From Streptomyces sp. NBC_00259 (GTDB taxonomy: Bacteria; Actinomycetota; Actinomycetes; Streptomycetales; Streptomycetaceae): DNA of 64,000 nucleotides. A program made the translations under genes and the position numbers. Location: the NCBI RefSeq assembly GCF_036181745.1, contig NZ_CP108080.1, positions 1,860,001-1,924,000 on the forward strand. Direction: 5' to 3'. Below, one piece after another: positions 63,282 through 64,000 of this stretch (the stretch's first letter is position 1; every line of letters starts with the position of its first letter). Below the pieces are notes generated by a model. That model was not told the origin of the DNA. It made no database searches and saw only the letters and a list, made by a program, of their open reading frames with translations.

Positions 63282-64000
63282 CCCCCCGCCCCCTCGACTC
63301 CGCGACCCCGGACCAGCCCGCCCCGGACACCCCGGAGTCCTCTCCGGACCTGGGGCTGGATCCGCCCGGCACGGGCGACGGGACGGGCGGTCCCTCCCCG
63401 GAGCCGGACGACGGACAGCACGCGACCGACGCGGACCGGGCACCGGACGGGCCCGGCGGGAACGGAGGGACCGCTGCGACCGGTGCGACCGGGGCGGCCG
63501 GGGCGACCGCTGCGACCGCTGCGGCCGGGGAGAGCGGAGAAGCCCCCGCCGCCCTCCTGCTCGACACGCCCGGCGGGACCGGAGGAACGCCCGGGTCCGT
63601 GAGGCCCGCTACGGCGGGCGGAGCCGGGGGCGCCGGTCCGGGCGGTCTGCTGCTGGACAGGCCCGGCGCGGGAGGCGGGACCGCGGCGTCCCCTCATCCC
63701 GAAGTGGCCCCTCCGCAGCGCGCGGCAGCGGGCGGAACGCACGGCTCCGGCGGACCGGGGCCGGTTTCGGGGTGGGGGTACTGCTCCTGGGGGCACCAGG
63801 GGCGATCCCGGCGCGACCGGGTGGCGGAAGGCGACGTGCCGTACCGCGCGCGGATCGAAGGGCTGCTGCTCGGGCTCGCCGCGGGCGACGCCGCCGGGTG
63901 GCCCGCCGCGCGGCATCGGGCCGCGCGGATGCCCGAGTGGACCCGGCGGCTCACCCGGGAGCTGGACACCTTCGCCGAGCAGAACGCGACGACCACCCTC
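63278..64000 (+). CDS. ADP-ribosylglycohydrolase (DraG family) 2, partial, with long low-complexity N-terminus
   Basis: Reads open from ATG 63278 to the window end (241 codons, no stop). Residues 1-195 or so are low complexity, rich in Gly, Ala, Pro, Thr and Asp (with LLLDTPGG and LLLDRPGA recurring). A DraG-like domain then begins (RIEGLLLGLAAGDAAGWPAARHR, split). The rest lies outside the window. Coupled to gene 1. Confidence 0.78.
   Translation, partial: MTPRPLDSATPDQPAPDTPESSPDLGLDPPGTGDGTGGPSPEPDDGQHATDADRAPDGPGGNGGTAATGATGAAGATAATAAAGESGEAPAALLLDTPGGTGGTPGSVRPATAGGAGGAGPGGLLLDRPGAGGGTAASPHPEVAPPQRAAAGGTHGSGGPGPVSGWGYCSWGHQGRSRRDRVAEGDVPYRARIEGLLLGLAAGDAAGWPAARHRAARMPEWTRRLTRELDTFAEQNATTTL

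Overview
The window is very GC-rich, with strong G/C at third codon positions, frequent GTG and TTG starts, ATGA or GTGA gene overlaps, Tat and lipoprotein signals and secreted hydrolases. Together with DUF397/XRE gene pairs, an ANTAR regulator and a Streptomyces-type CTAG-flanked miniature element, this points to a Streptomyces or close relative. The first half looks like chromosomal core; the second half is catabolic and accessory with core genes in between.

Layout. 1-3.4 kb: the end of a thioesterase, a secreted S15 peptidase and two small exported proteins. 3.6-9.5 kb: a complete branched-chain amino-acid ABC operon (livJ-H-M-G-F), closed by a strong terminator shared with the convergent pdtaR. 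10.3-11.3 kb: tRNA-Leu(CAA) and an HTH/LAGLIDADG-like protein. 11.3-14.8 kb: two paralogous helical proteins, pyruvate kinase and a SIMPL protein. 14.9-19.5 kb: a Tat-exported nucleotidase facing a coupled PLP decarboxylase/lysine N-hydroxylase pair. 19.8-25.97 kb: PepN, two alpha/beta hydrolases, chorismate mutase and an AraC regulator. 26-31.6 kb: a GH35 beta-galactosidase, a trypsin-like protease, a zinc-protease-like protein and an ankyrin/HEAT protein.

31.7-39.0 kb is a compact phosphonate module. One operon encodes a lipoprotein binding protein, two permeases, an ATPase, a HAD hydrolase and a GntR/UTRA regulator. A convergent, overlapping pair encodes a gamma-butyrobetaine-hydroxylase-like Fe(II)/2-oxoglutarate dioxygenase and an HD-domain mixed-valent di-iron oxygenase that keeps every PhnZ/TmpB active-site position I could check. 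The same operator, GTTGT-N4-ACAAC, lies upstream of both transcription units, so uptake and oxidative C-P cleavage are probably controlled together by the GntR protein.

39.7-52.4 kb matches the actinobacterial gene set for degrading steroid rings C and D (the HIP pathway): two SDRs, echA20, ipdA, ipdB, ipdC, then fadA6, kstR2, ipdF, fadE30 and a partner acyl-CoA dehydrogenase. Two KstR2-like palindromes sit in the two divergent promoter regions. The set is split by a DEAD-box helicase, a cold-shock gene and a 241-bp miniature element whose CTAG flank is the helicase stop codon. ipdB carries nine in-frame 12-bp repeats at its 5' end.

52.4-64.0 kb holds a PNPOx-family flavoprotein, a VWA/DUF397/XRE operon, gltBD with a possible GlnR half-site, a VIT-family metal transporter and two overlapping ADP-ribosylglycohydrolase genes, the second cut by the window end. 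Functions come from sequence motifs and gene order; no database search was run.
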